A stretch of DNA of 64,000 nt from Onthophagus taurus (GCF_036711975.1 NC_091973.1:9920001-9984000), one strand, 5' to 3'; shown: positions 9,084 to 19,063, numbered from the stretch's first letter. A program made the numbers and translations. The notes: generated by a model not told the origin, from the letters alone.

Positions 9084-10360
9084 TATTGTTTGGCGGGTGC
9101 AATTTTGGGAGCGGCAGTTTTGCCCTTACCCTTTTTTTCGGAACTAACCTTACCTTTACCCTTCTTGGGGTCCTTGGCGGTTCCGGAAGTTCCAGGTGTT
9201 GGTTCGGGTTCTTCTTTCTGTGGCGTAGGCTTGCCGCTCTTTTGCCTCAGGGTGATTTGCCCGAACTTGTAGCTAACCTTATAGTTTGTTCTTTTAAGGT
9301 TCTCTACGGAGGGATGGTCAACGGACAACGTAAGAAAGGCACTGCTGCCTTCGGTCGTCCTTTTGAGCACCCTCCATTCGTTGGTGTTCAGGCCTTCGTT
9401 TTGGCCTTTAACAATTTTTAGAATGCGGTCTGATTTTTCATCCGCACTGTTGGGGAAATAGGCGTTCATGATAGTCGCTCTAGGTAGCTCCTTTTCATCG
9501 ATAGCCATTAGGGATGCGCCCTCCCATGGTTGTAGGGTTGGAGTTACGGACTTTATCCAGTCCGCTGTTTCCTGGTTTTCGCAGTTGACTACCAGCCATC
9601 CTGCCTTAAATGTGGTGCCGAGGAACTTAGGCTTGATGTCGCCTTCATGTCCCTCGCTAAGGTCCACAATTCTTGAGATGATGACCTCTTGAATAGCCTG
9701 CATTTGGGCTGTTGTGAGGTTCACCTCTGGAAATAGGGAATCTGCAATACCCATCTTTTTACCTTCCAACACCTGCTTGAAGCTGGCAACTGTAGGCTTT
9801 TGCCCCTGCGGAAGATTGCCTCCGCTAGGAGCGCTACGCCTTTCAGTAGCAGCTCGTTTGGTGTCGGGCCCTTTAGGCGTTGTGCTTTCGGAGCGAGGTC
9901 TCTTAGCCCTCTTCTCCTCCTCACTGATAGGCTGTGTGGCCTTTGCTCGGGCTTCCTCGAGAGTCAGCCCTTGTTTGAGCAGCCACCTGAGCCTTTTCCG
10001 TGCTGCACCACATAACTTTTTTTCCTTGACTTGGAGCTTCTCTATGCTCTCCTGAAGTTCGATGGTCGCAGACGTTAAGACGCTGCTGGCACTGGAGGAA
10101 GCGGGGGACAGTGTGATGTCCTCTACGCTTTCACTAGTTGAAGGCGATTTTTGCCTTGATGCGCTCGGAGTTGCATCTACCTCTACTAAAGTTTTTTTGT
10201 TACTCTGTTCCATGAAAGTCCCACGAGTAGCTAGGGAAAGGAGGTCCGCCGCGACAGAGCCCCGCATGCCGCAGTAAGAGGATTTTGTTGAAACTGGAGG
10301 TCCCCAGGTATCCAGAGTCCGCTTATTAGGAACCAAGTATTTCCCTCTTGGCCAACGCAA
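9083..10360 (-). CDS. LOA-type ORF1: nucleic-acid-binding protein (DUF4780-like)
   Basis: A 425-aa protein expected to coat element RNA. Residues 1-190 are low-complexity, rich in Ser, Thr and Lys. The folded region, about 210-365, contains IADSLFPEVNLTTAQMQAIQ, FKAGWLVVNCENQETADWI and LPRATIMNAYFPNSADEK, matching the DUF4780-type core of LOA ORF1 proteins as I recall it. The tail, KKGKGKVSSEKKGKGKTA, is very basic. No CCHC knuckles are present. The stop TAA at 9083-9085 overlaps the ORF2 ATG by two bases. Confidence 0.85.
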   Translation of the reverse strand: MRWPRGKYLVPNKRTLDTWGPPVSTKSSYCGMRGSVAADLLSLATRGTFMEQSNKKTLVEVDATPSASRQKSPSTSESVEDITLSPASSSASSVLTSATIELQESIEKLQVKEKKLCGAARKRLRWLLKQGLTLEEARAKATQPISEEEKRAKRPRSESTTPKGPDTKRAATERRSAPSGGNLPQGQKPTVASFKQVLEGKKMGIADSLFPEVNLTTAQMQAIQEVIISRIVDLSEGHEGDIKPKFLGTTFKAGWLVVNCENQETADWIKSVTPTLQPWEGASLMAIDEKELPRATIMNAYFPNSADEKSDRILKIVKGQNEGLNTNEWRVLKRTTEGSSAFLTLSVDHPSVENLKRTNYKVSYKFGQITLRQKSGKPTPQKEEPEPTPGTSGTAKDPKKGKGKVSSEKKGKGKTAAPKIAPAKQ

Positions 10361-10928
10361 TTAAGCGATAAAAGTCTTCGGCATAAGCTGTTCCACCTTG
10401 ACTTTGGGGTTTTTATTGAGGTTGTCTCCTCTTGATCCGGGCGGTTAAGCCAAGATCCCCCGTGCTGGAAACCAGCACATGGTATGACGGTTGCTGTAAA
10501 CAGCAGCCGGCGCCGTTACCCTTCCGTGCAAGTCCTTAGCCACGACACGACAGCTTGGACAGGGCCGTTGGAGTGCCATTTAGTTAGTGAATTCCCTTAC
10601 CCCAAAGGAGTAGTGGAAGCCACACATCCAGTGGTGCCACGAGGAGGCAGACACTCGATGGAGCGCTTCCTCCACCCCCGCAGAAAGCCACACTAACCCA
10701 CCCTAAAGCAAGCGTGCAAACTATTCTACAAGCAGTGGCTAGTAGCGCTACCATACCCACCTGGCATTTGTTTACAACACTCACTTTACCAACTTCACGT
10801 CACAGTTCGTGGACAATACGGGAGCAATGTGTGGCGCCTTAGAGAAATTATACCCGACCCAATCTCCAATTGAGCTAGGCGAGGACCGTATTGTGTTTGG
10901 TGTTGTAAATGTGTTGGTATTACATATA
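10361..10928 (-). promoter_or_regulatory. LOA 5' UTR / presumed internal promoter region
   Basis: About 570 bp, more GC-rich than the surroundings, between the presumed 5' end and the ORF1 ATG. Non-LTR elements of this type carry an internal promoter in the 5' UTR. I see no convincing initiator motif, and the small open frames here are not supported by family resemblance. Confidence 0.4.
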
Positions 10929-10944
10929 TTTTTTTGTTGTTGTA

Positions 10945-12050
10945 ATTAAGGTGTCACATGGTTCGGGTATGAATTCGTGAGTTGAGGGCAAATATTCTGG
11001 ACAATCGGTAAGCCACGAAATACCCTTCCACCACAATTAAGATGTAATTAATTGGTCGGGAAGAAGACCTCGAGATGCGCAATTAGCGGGATTGTTAGAG
11101 GATGAAACGTGTCTCCAACATTTAGAAGGTAAGATATTCTGAATCTGAGTTACACGGTTTGCAACATGGATTTTCCATCGGTTAGGTACCGAAGAAATCC
11201 AGGTTAAAGTGACCTGAGAATCAGACCAGGCGAAAATCGAATCGAAAGTGATGTTTGGGGATAACGCTTCTTTTATGGTCTGAAATAAATCAGTAAGGAG
11301 AACTGCACCACACAGTTCTAGTCTAGGAATCGAAATAGTTTTCAAAGGAACAACACGTGCTTTTGCACAGACGAAAGAAGTTTGAATATGAGTAGAAGTT
11401 TGATATCGTAAGTATGCGACAGCGCAATACTCAAGTTGAGAGGCATCACAGAATAGATGGAGTTGGATCGACTTGGTGTCTATCGGAACCATTAAACGGG
11501 GCAAAGTCCAAGTAGATAAAGCAGCTAGGCCTTCTTTGAATAATTTCCACGTATCAGAAATTGATGTGGGAGGGTTTTTCATCCCAAGAAAGATTACACT
11601 GCCAGAGATTTTGCATGATTGTTTTTGCTTTAAATGTGCCAGAAAACCAAGCGGATCGTAAATCTGAGCAATTTCTGACAGTATCGAACGTTTAGTACAG
11701 GAATTATGACGGTAGTAGGATCCCAATGAAGACCCAATACTTTGACATAATTTAGTTCACCAGAATCCATTGATATCGGCTTCTGTAAATTAGTTTTTGA
11801 GACAACTTGTAAGAGATTGACACAATTACTCGCTCATGTTCGTAGCTCAATTTCTCCTTTCTTTAATAAAACAATCAATTCTTGTTGTAGATGTAATGCT
11901 TCTTGACAGATTGAGCTCCGGTTACAATATCATCAATATAAACATTATTTTTGAGAACTTCGGCCGCTCTTGGACTGTCATCGGCGTAAAGGTTCGCAAG
12001 TTCTTGAAGTGTACGTAATGCCAAAAAAGGAGATGAGGCAACTATATACG
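10945..12050 (-). pseudogene. BEL/Pao pol fragment: RT active site to RNase H
   Basis: Reading down the minus strand: SPFLALRTLQELANLYADDS, the RT catalytic motif NNVYIDDIVTGAQS (about 11,940), VLGLHWDP, AQIYDPLGFLAHL, then the RNase-H-like part (ORF 11726-11037) with LHLFCDASQ, SIPRLELCGA and WSDSQVTLTWI. It ends with NPANCASRGL, a stop at 11037, LWWKGISWL and the LOA insertion. Several frameshifts separate the parts between 11,730 and 11,930. This subtype (PRLELCGA) matches the plus-strand BEL elements at 33 and 55 kb and differs from the PRLELCAAVDGAHL family at 26 and 45.6 kb. The N-terminal RT is replaced by unrelated sequence at about 12,050. Confidence 0.8.
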
Positions 12051-12059
12051 TTAAAGTGT

Positions 12060-12275
12060 TCTATTACGGACGATGCCACTTTTTCTCCAAGAGTAGACTC
12101 TTTATTTCGTATTCGTTCTTTCGCTGCTTTATATAATGCTCTATCTGCGTCGTGTCTAAATTTTAAATCTGAGCTTCGTCTAATGGATTCACACCTCGAT
12201 CTCCTCTCAATAATCTCTTTTCCAACTTGCTACCCGGTCCACAAAAGTTATATCCTGGCAAATGAAGTTCTATCG
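12060..12275 (-). pseudogene. phospholipase-A2-like (Parvo_coat_N-type) domain remnant
   Basis: The minus strand encodes LPGYNFCGPGSKL and RGVNPLDEA, the calcium-loop half of the PLA2-like fold found in parvovirus minor capsid proteins and in many arthropod repeat-borne genes. After a stop and frame change it resumes as ADRALYKAAKERI and STLGEKVA. The segment that should carry the catalytic His-Asp pair is deleted, so it is non-functional. It runs straight into BEL RT sequence. In arthropods this domain travels with endogenous densovirus-like sequences and with Polinton-type elements. No other gene of either is recognisable nearby, so its origin is open. Confidence 0.55.
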
Positions 12276-12279
12276 AAAG

Positions 12280-12985
12280 TTTATTGTAACGGAGACTGTA
12301 TTATATTTTTCAGTTTCGTAATAAAACAACATCTTCTCTCGTTCACTACTTCATTAATACTGATTCATTTCCTCCCGGCAAGGTGACTATATCACCCCTT
12401 ACATAAGGCACTCAGGTAGATGCGGAATACACGATAACAAAGGAACAAAGAAATATTTGAACTGACTCACGACATTACCGTGATCTCATACTCTAAATTC
12501 GAATGCTTAAATAACTATTCAAACCAACACTTTTAAATACACTTATACTTTAACTAATTATTTAATTATTTTAATTAATCATATTTTAATAACGAATAAT
12601 AAGTATGATATGAATATGAATACAAATAAGAAAGATAAACGATAATTAAATGTTTATACTACTGCCTCTACTAAATTCTAATTTACATTATCTATTAACT
12701 TGTTAAAAAATCCGCGACCAATTCGTTTGCTTGTCAAACGATAACTGTTACGATTAGGTTCTAACAAATTCATTTTATAATTTCACTCCTTCTTCCTTTT
12801 CTTCACAGTTAAAAACTAGAAATGAAGCTCTGCTGTTGTGCTTTAAGCTTTTATTCCTTTTAAATAGTTTACAAACCCAGTTCTGCTCTTAAGTTATACT
12901 TAAATCTATTATTATTATTATTCAGCTACACTTAAAACTATTAATATCCTAAAAATTAATTGCTACTCACTTAAAAACATTTCAG
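12280..12985. other. AT-rich interval without recognisable gene
   Basis: About 700 bp, extremely AT-rich at 12,500-12,700. No frame has family resemblance, and no terminal repeats were found. It separates the PLA2-like remnant from the unrecognised gene above it. Confidence 0.4.
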
Positions 12986-13507
12986 TTACTCTACAATACT
13001 AAAACATTCTTGATATATATTTAATCTATAATCTACGTCTAAATATTTTTGTAATAACTTATTTACGTTTCTTATCATATTCCTAAATCTAATTACGTCC
13101 AACATCTTTTCTTCCCAGTCACTTATCCTTAATTGTCTGTAAGCAAACGTCCAAGCGTCGGTACACTCTATTTTTCGATTCGCAAAACGTCACTCTTTTT
13201 TCCATTTTGTTCACTTCACATCTTCATTAATGCGTGCAAATCTAAATCCAGTAATACCTTATCCATACCGTATATGAGCAGTTCTTTAGTTACGCACAAA
13301 TGTTCACTTGGTACGCCGTTTGAAGCAACCATATATTCGATTTTATATCACCTTGCATTGTTGATACCACATCGATAACGCTATCATAATAATTTTTATA
13401 TTCCATACACTTTAATACTTCTACCCTACTCGAAACTAAATCGCTAAGATTCCACAATTCGTGTAACGAGTCGTAAGCCAGGTAAAATATTCCTGACCCC
13501 CTTCCAT
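12986..13507 (-). pseudogene. unrecognised degenerate gene of about 170 codons
   Basis: I do not recognise this family. From an ATG at 13505-13507 (MEGGQEYFTW) the coding sense continues through three frame changes: LHELWNLSDLVSSRVEVLK and YYDSVIDVVSTMQGDIKSN, then SEHLCVTKELLIYGMDKVL, then CTDAWTFAYRQLRISDWEE and IRFRNMIRNVNKLLQKYLD, ending at a TAA at 12986-12988. The summed length fits one protein with a few single-base indels. The content is mixed hydrophobic and charged, apparently mostly helical, with no zinc-binding or nucleotide-binding motif. Orientation matches the PLA2-like remnant 700 bp downstream, so both could come from one integrated element or virus-like sequence. That link is only a guess. 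Confidence 0.4.
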
Positions 13508-13737
13508 TTTCAATTTTTAATTTTTTAAAAAAATCACATTAAACCATTTAAACGCAAATAACTCGAAAACCGATTGACTCAAACAAATTAAATAATTTAA
13601 TAAATAATTTAATTTTTGCGTAAAATTAAATTCTCTTTCAGACTGATAACTTCAATTGAATTGAATTAGTAAGCCAATTAATTTAACAAAAAGAAAATGG
13701 CTTTGTTTATGCAACCCAAATATCACTAAAAATGGGG

Positions 13738-14015
13738 TAAAACGTTTGTCAAGCACGCACGATCTCGTGCGCACTTTTAATAGAGAAAAATCAACTGTCG
13801 AGCGATTATCACGTTTGCCGTTCTTACCGAAACTTAAATTCATTTGTGTCGCAACGAAGAGGGTTAGATTAGGATTTATTAATTAAGATTAGGTAATTAT
13901 ACACCTTTTTTATTTTCAAACTTGCTTTTATTTCAAAGAAAATTATTTGAAACCGGCACCTTTTATTTTGAACCCGGTTTTTATCGGCTGTATTAACTAA
14001 CGCCTTCTACAACTA
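13738..14015 (+). repeat. BEL 5' LTR
   Basis: Direct match to 18762-19063. Shared blocks include cgatctcgtgcgcactttta, gagcgattatcacgtttg and gaacccggtttttatcggct. Inner TG...ACA limits could be 13747-14011. The exact edge is uncertain, because the match runs a few bases past both candidates. Confidence 0.75.
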
Positions 14016-14350
14016 TTGATGTAATAATGACTCATATTTGGAGAGGTTTTCTTTAATTTTCGGCGTGGCCATCTGGCACAACGTGGTCAAAATTTTTTTT
14101 TTGTTCCGTCCAACCTTATTGTTCTCTTGAACTAAAAATTTCCTTACAACTTTGAATATTTATTTTCTAAATTTTTCCGCAATTCTTCTTTAAGAATTTG
14201 TTCCCCTTGGAATTTTCTTTCCCGCATTTTCTCATCTGAAAAAATTACCTTTTTAATTTATTCTAATTATTATTGATATTACTTCCAGGAGTTGTAATTC
14301 TTATCTCGTTTCTTTCTTGTTTATTTCCCCTGCCTTCTCCCTGAGACATT

Positions 14351-15042
14351 ATGGCAGATAAACTTAATAAATTAATTTTACCACGTCAAGTCGCTGAGAA
14401 TCGCCTTATCGAAACCACGAAGGTTGGTCAAGACATTATCGACGATCCGAAACAACAAGCGGCATTTCTAGTTCGTGATGAATCTGTAGAAACATCTTAT
14501 ACTGACTTCAAGACGATCCATAATCAGATCGTTGGATTAATTGATGATGATGAATTTGATGATCATGATAAGATTCGGCAACGGGTCGATGGTGCCTATT
14601 TTACAATCAAGGCACTTATACAAAAATTCACGCGAGCCCCGGCGAATCCTCAAGGTGGCTCTCATATGATCACCACATCTAAATTGAATAAACTTTCAAT
14701 TCCAACTTTCAATGGTCAGCAGAAAGATTGGCCTACGTTTTTTGATTTGTTCCGAACCCTGGTACACGAAAACAAGACGTTATCTCCAGTGGCTAAATGT
14801 CACTCACTGGAGAAGCTTTGAAATTGGTAAAGGGAATTCCAGTGACCAATGAGAATTATACCATAGCATTCGATACTCTAAAGCGGCGTTACCAAAATAA
14901 ACGTTACCTGGCCACGATTTATTTTAATGAAATTGTCGCTTTAAAACCGATCCATGAAGAAACAATTAATTTATATGCTCAGAATCACGTCAGGTTTACC
15001 GATGTGCTCAATTTCATGTTAAATCGCCAACTGAAAGATTAG
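14351..15042 (+). pseudogene. BEL gag (DUF1759-type), frameshifted
   Basis: Structural protein of the retrotransposon particle. The ATG at 14351 follows the LTR and leader. Residues 1-156 cover the N-terminal region through KLSIPTFNGQQKDWPTFFDL. A frame change or small deletion near 14,800 moves into TGEALKLVKGIPVTNENY and TLKRRYQNKRYLATIYF, the DUF1759 hallmark. A TAG at 15040-15042 then precedes the zinc-knuckle ORF. The C-terminal part between LNRQLKD and the knuckle appears shortened. Confidence 0.8.
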
Positions 15043-16016
15043 TGATAGCAAGAGATAACAATTTGTGTCGAAATTGTTTAAGCAAAGGTCATATCACTAA
15101 CAATTGCGTTTCAAATCACTGTTGTCATTCATGCAAGCAACGCCATAATACATTACTTCATTTTGGACCTAAACAGCCAATTCCTTCTATTCATGTGGGT
15201 ACAACATTAGATATAAATAATCATTCAAAACCAGAAAATCGTCGAGTTATCTTACCCATCGCCTTTATTCATATTTATGATCAGTTTGGTCAACCTCATT
15301 TGGCATGTGCATTGATTGATTCTGGAAACACGTCAAATTTTATTACCACCAAGCTACTGCAACGACTTCGTTTGCCACGACAAAATAATTCTTCGTTAGA
15401 AATACAGGGTTTAAACTCGATGACGTCCATCTGTAACAAAGGAAGTGTTAATTGCAGCATTCAACCTTGCCATTCCCGAAACTTATCCTTTAATCTGAGA
15501 GCTATTGTTACATCTTCAATATGTTCCGCTCAACCTTCATTATCTTCTATTATACAATCCTACGATTATCTTAAACGCCTCCAATTCCATCCCGAACATC
15601 ATTCTCCTTCCGAAGAAGTGGATATATTATTGGGAGCTGAATTGGTACCTCAATTGTTTACTGGTAGTCGTGTCTGTGGTGGTCAGGACGATCCTGTGGC
15701 TGCACATTCAGTGTTCGGGTGGATAGTGATGGGAAAATCCAAATTATTACCATCCACGTCTTTATCAACATGTATCTCAAGAATTGATGACTCATTACAT
15801 TTATCAATGCAACGCTTTTGGGAATTGGAATCTACTTCTGAAATCAAGATGATGTCAATTGAAGAGGCAAAATGTGAAAATCATTACAAAAATAATTATC
15901 GTCGTGATATTAATGGCAGATTTATTGTATCGCTCCCGTTTAGAACCAAAGAACCTATTCTTGGAAATTCATATGATATTGCTCTGAAACGACTTAAATT
16001 ATTGGAGAAACGTTAG
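15042..16016 (+). CDS. BEL gag zinc knuckles and aspartic protease (DUF1758-type)
   Basis: Open for 324 codons. Residues 8-45 carry two knuckles, CRNCLSKGHITNNC and CCHSCKQRHNTLLH. The retropepsin-like protease starts around residue 75 with ACALIDSGNTSNFI, where D-S-G is the catalytic triad motif. It continues to VDILLGAELVPQLF, and the end reads FWELESTSE and GRFIVSLPFRTKEP, the linker that precedes RT in BEL pol. In a living element this would be part of one polyprotein; here stops isolate it. Confidence 0.82.
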   Translation: MIARDNNLCRNCLSKGHITNNCVSNHCCHSCKQRHNTLLHFGPKQPIPSIHVGTTLDINNHSKPENRRVILPIAFIHIYDQFGQPHLACALIDSGNTSNFITTKLLQRLRLPRQNNSSLEIQGLNSMTSICNKGSVNCSIQPCHSRNLSFNLRAIVTSSICSAQPSLSSIIQSYDYLKRLQFHPEHHSPSEEVDILLGAELVPQLFTGSRVCGGQDDPVAAHSVFGWIVMGKSKLLPSTSLSTCISRIDDSLHLSMQRFWELESTSEIKMMSIEEAKCENHYKNNYRRDINGRFIVSLPFRTKEPILGNSYDIALKRLKLLEKR

Positions 16017-17069
16017 TTGAGAGATGATATACTTCACAAGAAATACATAGAATTCATGAGGAATTATTTGCATTCAGGCTATATGTCTCTAATTCCTTCT
16101 AATATTCGTAATTTCAGTAATTATTATATTCCGCATCATTGTGTCTTTCGCAACGATGCTGCCAATTATAAACTTAGGGTAGTCTTTGACGCTTCCGCTT
16201 CTTCTTCCAATGGAAGATCGTTAAACGATAATTAGTTAATCGTCCCCAAACTACAACAAAATATTATTAATATTCTAATCAATTTTCGATTATTTAAATT
16301 CCTATTTATCTGTGATATAAAGCAGATGTATCGTCAGATCATGATCTCGCCATCTGATCGTGTTTTTCAAAATGTTTTATGGCGATTTTCCCCTGAAGAT
16401 CCCATTCAAATTTATCAACTCAACACCGTAACATATGGTGTCGCTTCAGCACACCATCGTTGCATCACACATCATTGCGAAAGACACAATGGTGCTGCCA
16501 ATTATAAACTTAGGGTAGTCTTTGACGCTTCCGCTTCTTCTTAGAATGGAAAATCGTTAAACGATAATTTGTTAATCGGCCCCAAACTACAGCAAAATAT
16601 TATTAATATTCTAATCAATTTTCGATTATTTAAATTCGTATTTATCTGTGATATAAAGCAGATGTATCGTCAGATCATGATCTCGCCATCTGATCGTGTT
16701 TTTCAAAATGTTTTATGGCGATTTTCCCCTGAAGATCCCATTCAAATTTATCAACTCAACACCGTAACATATGGTGTCGCTTCAGCACCTTACTTAGCCC
16801 TTCGAATAATACTTGAATTAATGAATTTATATTCTGATACACATCCTCATGGTGCTCATATTCTAAAACATAATGTCTATGTTGATGATATTGTCACTGG
16901 TGCAACATCAATCAAAGATTTACTTACATTAAAGGAAGATCTAATTGCTATTCTACGGAAAGGGGGGTTTCAGCTCGGCAAGTGGGCGAGTAATTGTTCA
17001 CACCTTTTGGAAACTGATTTGCAATCATTACTGTCTTTGGACTATGAAGACTCAATTACTGTTAGGTAA
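16017..17069 (+). pseudogene. BEL reverse transcriptase with internal tandem duplication
   Basis: NYKLRVVFDASASSSNGRSL and CDIKQMYRQIMISPSDRVFQ mark the RT palm. NTVTYGVASAPYLALRIIL and the active site HNVYVDDIVTGATS lie near 16,865-16,905. The segment 16,133-16,455 is repeated at 16,490-16,790, so the first half of RT is present twice with stops between. The last residues before the foldback insertion are LLSLDYEDSITVR. Confidence 0.82.
16133..16790 (+). repeat. about 330-bp tandem duplication with inverted junction
   Basis: Two near-identical copies of the RT coding segment from tgctgccaattataaactta to ggtgtcgcttcagcac. At the junction (about 16,462-16,490) the 22-bp stretch cattgtgtctttcgcaacga reappears as its reverse complement, catcattgcgaaagacacaa. 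The second copy differs at a handful of positions, including a stop in one and not the other. Confidence 0.8.
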
Positions 17070-17070
17070 A

Positions 17071-17172
17071 TTTTTTGAAAAAAATATTTGACGTTTCCGA
17101 TGCCATATTGCAACCTTCTTCAGAAACAAGTTCGAAGTGTCACTTCAAACGTCAAAAATTTTTTCAAAAAAC
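17071..17172. mobile_element. about 100-bp foldback element in BEL pol
   Basis: The arms TTTTTTGAAAAAAATATTTG (from 17071) and its inverted counterpart ending at 17172 extend to 25-26 bp and match with two or three differences. Between them is gatgccatattgcaaccttcttcagaaaca. A similar design, tttgaaaagctaatatttcg followed by gtaaccttcctcag, occurs at 36,945-36,995. It replaces the RNase H region of the BEL element. The class is not certain: it could be a MITE or the end of a Penelope-like element. Confidence 0.5.
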
Positions 17173-17174
17173 GC

Positions 17175-18645
17175 ACGGCTTAATCCGAAAGTTTCTAGTT
17201 CTAGGTCTAGTGTTAGTTCTAGTGATAGTGCTAGTTTTAGTTTAATTAACACCGGTCGTGAAAGCCTTCGTACTTATAAAAAACGATTTACCTCTAATAT
17301 CTTATCTACCTTTGAAATTCAAAACTCCCTTCATGTTTTCATTAAACATATTCAGAGTCAATATTTTTCTGATCTCATTCAATCCATTCATCATAACCAA
17401 ACGCCCAAGAACCCTTATCGATAGCTCCCTCCGTTCATCGATAGAGATGGGTTGCTCAGTGTGGGTGGTCGGTTACGTTGTGCTGAAATAGCATTCGAGC
17501 ATAAACATCAATTATTATTACCGCAAAATTGTCGGTTAACACAATTTATAATTGAAGAAACACATCATAAATTTATACATCCTGGTCTTCGAACTTTATC
17601 ATCATTACTAGCACAACAATATTGGATTTTATCTCCAAGAAGTGCTATTTATCAAAGTTCTATCACGATGTATTCGATGTTTTCGTGCGAAACCCAGATC
17701 GTACGTTCCAATGATGGCAGATCTTCCTAGCTTCCGAGCCACAGAATTAAAACCTTTCACTGTGGTTGGGGTTGATTTCGCTGGTCCAATATATACAACC
17801 ATGCATCGAGCAAGAGGAGTACGATCGGTGAAGTCATATATTTGTGTTTTTGTGTGTACATCTATTAAAGCGCTCCATTTAGAGTTGGTTTTAGATCTCT
17901 CTACCGATGCTTTCATCGCGGCTCTACGGAGATTCATCTCAAGACGAGGTAACTGTACAACCATTTTTAGTGACCATGGAACTACCTTTATTGGTGCTAA
18001 CAACAAATTACAAGAATTACTGGTTCCAACTACAGTTACTGGTTCCAAATTTGGTATCCAATGGAAATTTAATCCTCCAAGTGCACCACATTTCAATGGA
18101 TTGACTGAAGCAAATGTGAAGTCCGTAAAAAATCATTTAATTAGAGCTATCGATACCCAGATGCTTACCTTTGAGGAGGTTTACACTGTCCTAACGCAAA
18201 TAGAGGCAGTACTTAATTCAAGACCACTGTGTTCTTTGTTATCAGATCCTAACGATTTGCTACCATTATCACCTCATTTTTTGTGTGTAGAACCATTAAA
18301 CTCTGCGATTCCAGATCCGGACGTCACGACTATTCCTTTGAATCGTTTAAACCGATGGAATCTTTTACAGCGGATGATCCAAGATTTTTGGGGCCGCTGG
18401 AAAATTAAATATCTACATACATGACAACAAAGACGCAAATGAAATCAATCAGTACCTCCAATTGAAAATGGTGTATTAGTAGTAATCAAAGATGATCAAC
18501 GTTCACCGATGCACTGGATCACTGGGAGAGTTATTAAAACATACGCCGGACGTGATGGAAATGTGCGCGTTGTTGATATAAAAACCGTTAACGGTTGTTA
18601 CCCGTGGCGAAAATTTGTATTTTGCCAATCGATTAAATTATCGAC
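17175..18645 (+). pseudogene. BEL integrase and C-terminal domain
   Basis: Remnant of the enzyme that inserts the DNA copy. FIDRDGLLSVGGRL and FIIEETHHKFIHPGLRT form the zinc-binding (HHCC) side. The frame changes near 17,690. The catalytic core follows in ORF 17642-18424: VVGVDFAGPI (D), IFSDHGTTFIGA (D) and HFNGLTEANVKSVKNH (E), so the D,D-E triad is present. After WKIKYLHT a TGA stands where Trp is expected. The sense then continues as VLVVIKDDQRSPMHWITG and DIKT, the DUF5641-type C-terminus. Confidence 0.82.
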
Positions 18646-18761
18646 TTACTTGTGTTTCGTCCCTCATTGTTTTTGTTAATTCATTATATTAACATTTTTT
18701 GATCCTTCGTATTTTATTGTTGTAAAAAAATGTTAACAATAATGTATATTTTTTACAACAA

Positions 18762-19063
18762 TAAAACGTTTGTCAAGTACGCACGATCTCGTGCGCACTT
18801 TTAATAGAGGAAAATCAACTGTCGAGCGATTATCACGTTTGTCGTTCTTACCGAAGCTTAAATTCATTTGTCTTGCAACGAAGAGGGTTAGATTAGGATT
18901 TGTTAATTAGGATTAGGTTGTACCTTTTTTATTTTCAAACCTGTTTTTATTTCAAAGAAAATTATTTGAAACCAGCACCTTTCATTTTGAACCCGGTTTT
19001 TATCGGCTGTATTCAGGCTTGCTAAATTAAATAATAAGGCGTAACTAACGCCTTCTACAACTA
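18762..19063 (+). repeat. BEL 3' LTR
   Basis: Mate of the LTR at 13738-14015. It differs by point changes and by an extra stretch, caggcttgctaaattaaataa, before the shared end. Many differences between the LTRs suggest an old insertion. Confidence 0.75.

Larger units (their letters stand above)
5333..10928 (-). mobile_element. structurally complete LOA-type non-LTR retrotransposon
   Basis: About 5.6 kb with a 5' UTR (10361-10928), ORF1, ORF2, a 3' UTR and a simple (AAT)n tail (5354-5374 on the minus strand). Both ORFs are intact. Candidate target duplications are TACAACAACAACAAAAA below (5316-5332) and TACAACAACAAAAAAA above (10929-10944), inexact in the CAA repeat number. The element appears inserted into a minus-strand BEL pol fragment. 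An endonuclease, RT, RNase H and C-terminal zinc knuckle in that order, with this ORF1 type, fit the LOA lineage of the I/Jockey group. It is the only element in the window that looks capable of activity. Confidence 0.8.
13738..19063 (+). mobile_element. decayed BEL/Pao LTR retrotransposon with both LTRs
   Basis: About 5.3 kb bounded by related LTRs (13738-14015 and 18762-19063), with gag, protease, RT and integrase between them in the order gag-PR-RT-(RNase H)-IN typical of BEL/Pao. The RNase H part is deleted between 17,070 and 17,175, where a small foldback element sits. It is the largest plus-strand element in a mostly minus-strand locus. Frameshifts in gag, stops in pol, an internal tandem duplication and LTR divergence all show age. 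Confidence 0.85.

Noticed and set aside
9086..10055. Several long plus-strand frames across the LOA ORFs
   Set aside because: They are antisense shadows of intact, well-recognised ORF1 and ORF2, caused by their higher GC content.
10484..10784. Small frames in the LOA 5' UTR
   Set aside because: No family resemblance and no expected gene at this place in LOA elements.
11970..12386. 138-codon plus-strand open frame
   Set aside because: It is antisense to the PLA2-like remnant and the BEL RT, which have clear family wording. The plus-strand protein resembles nothing.
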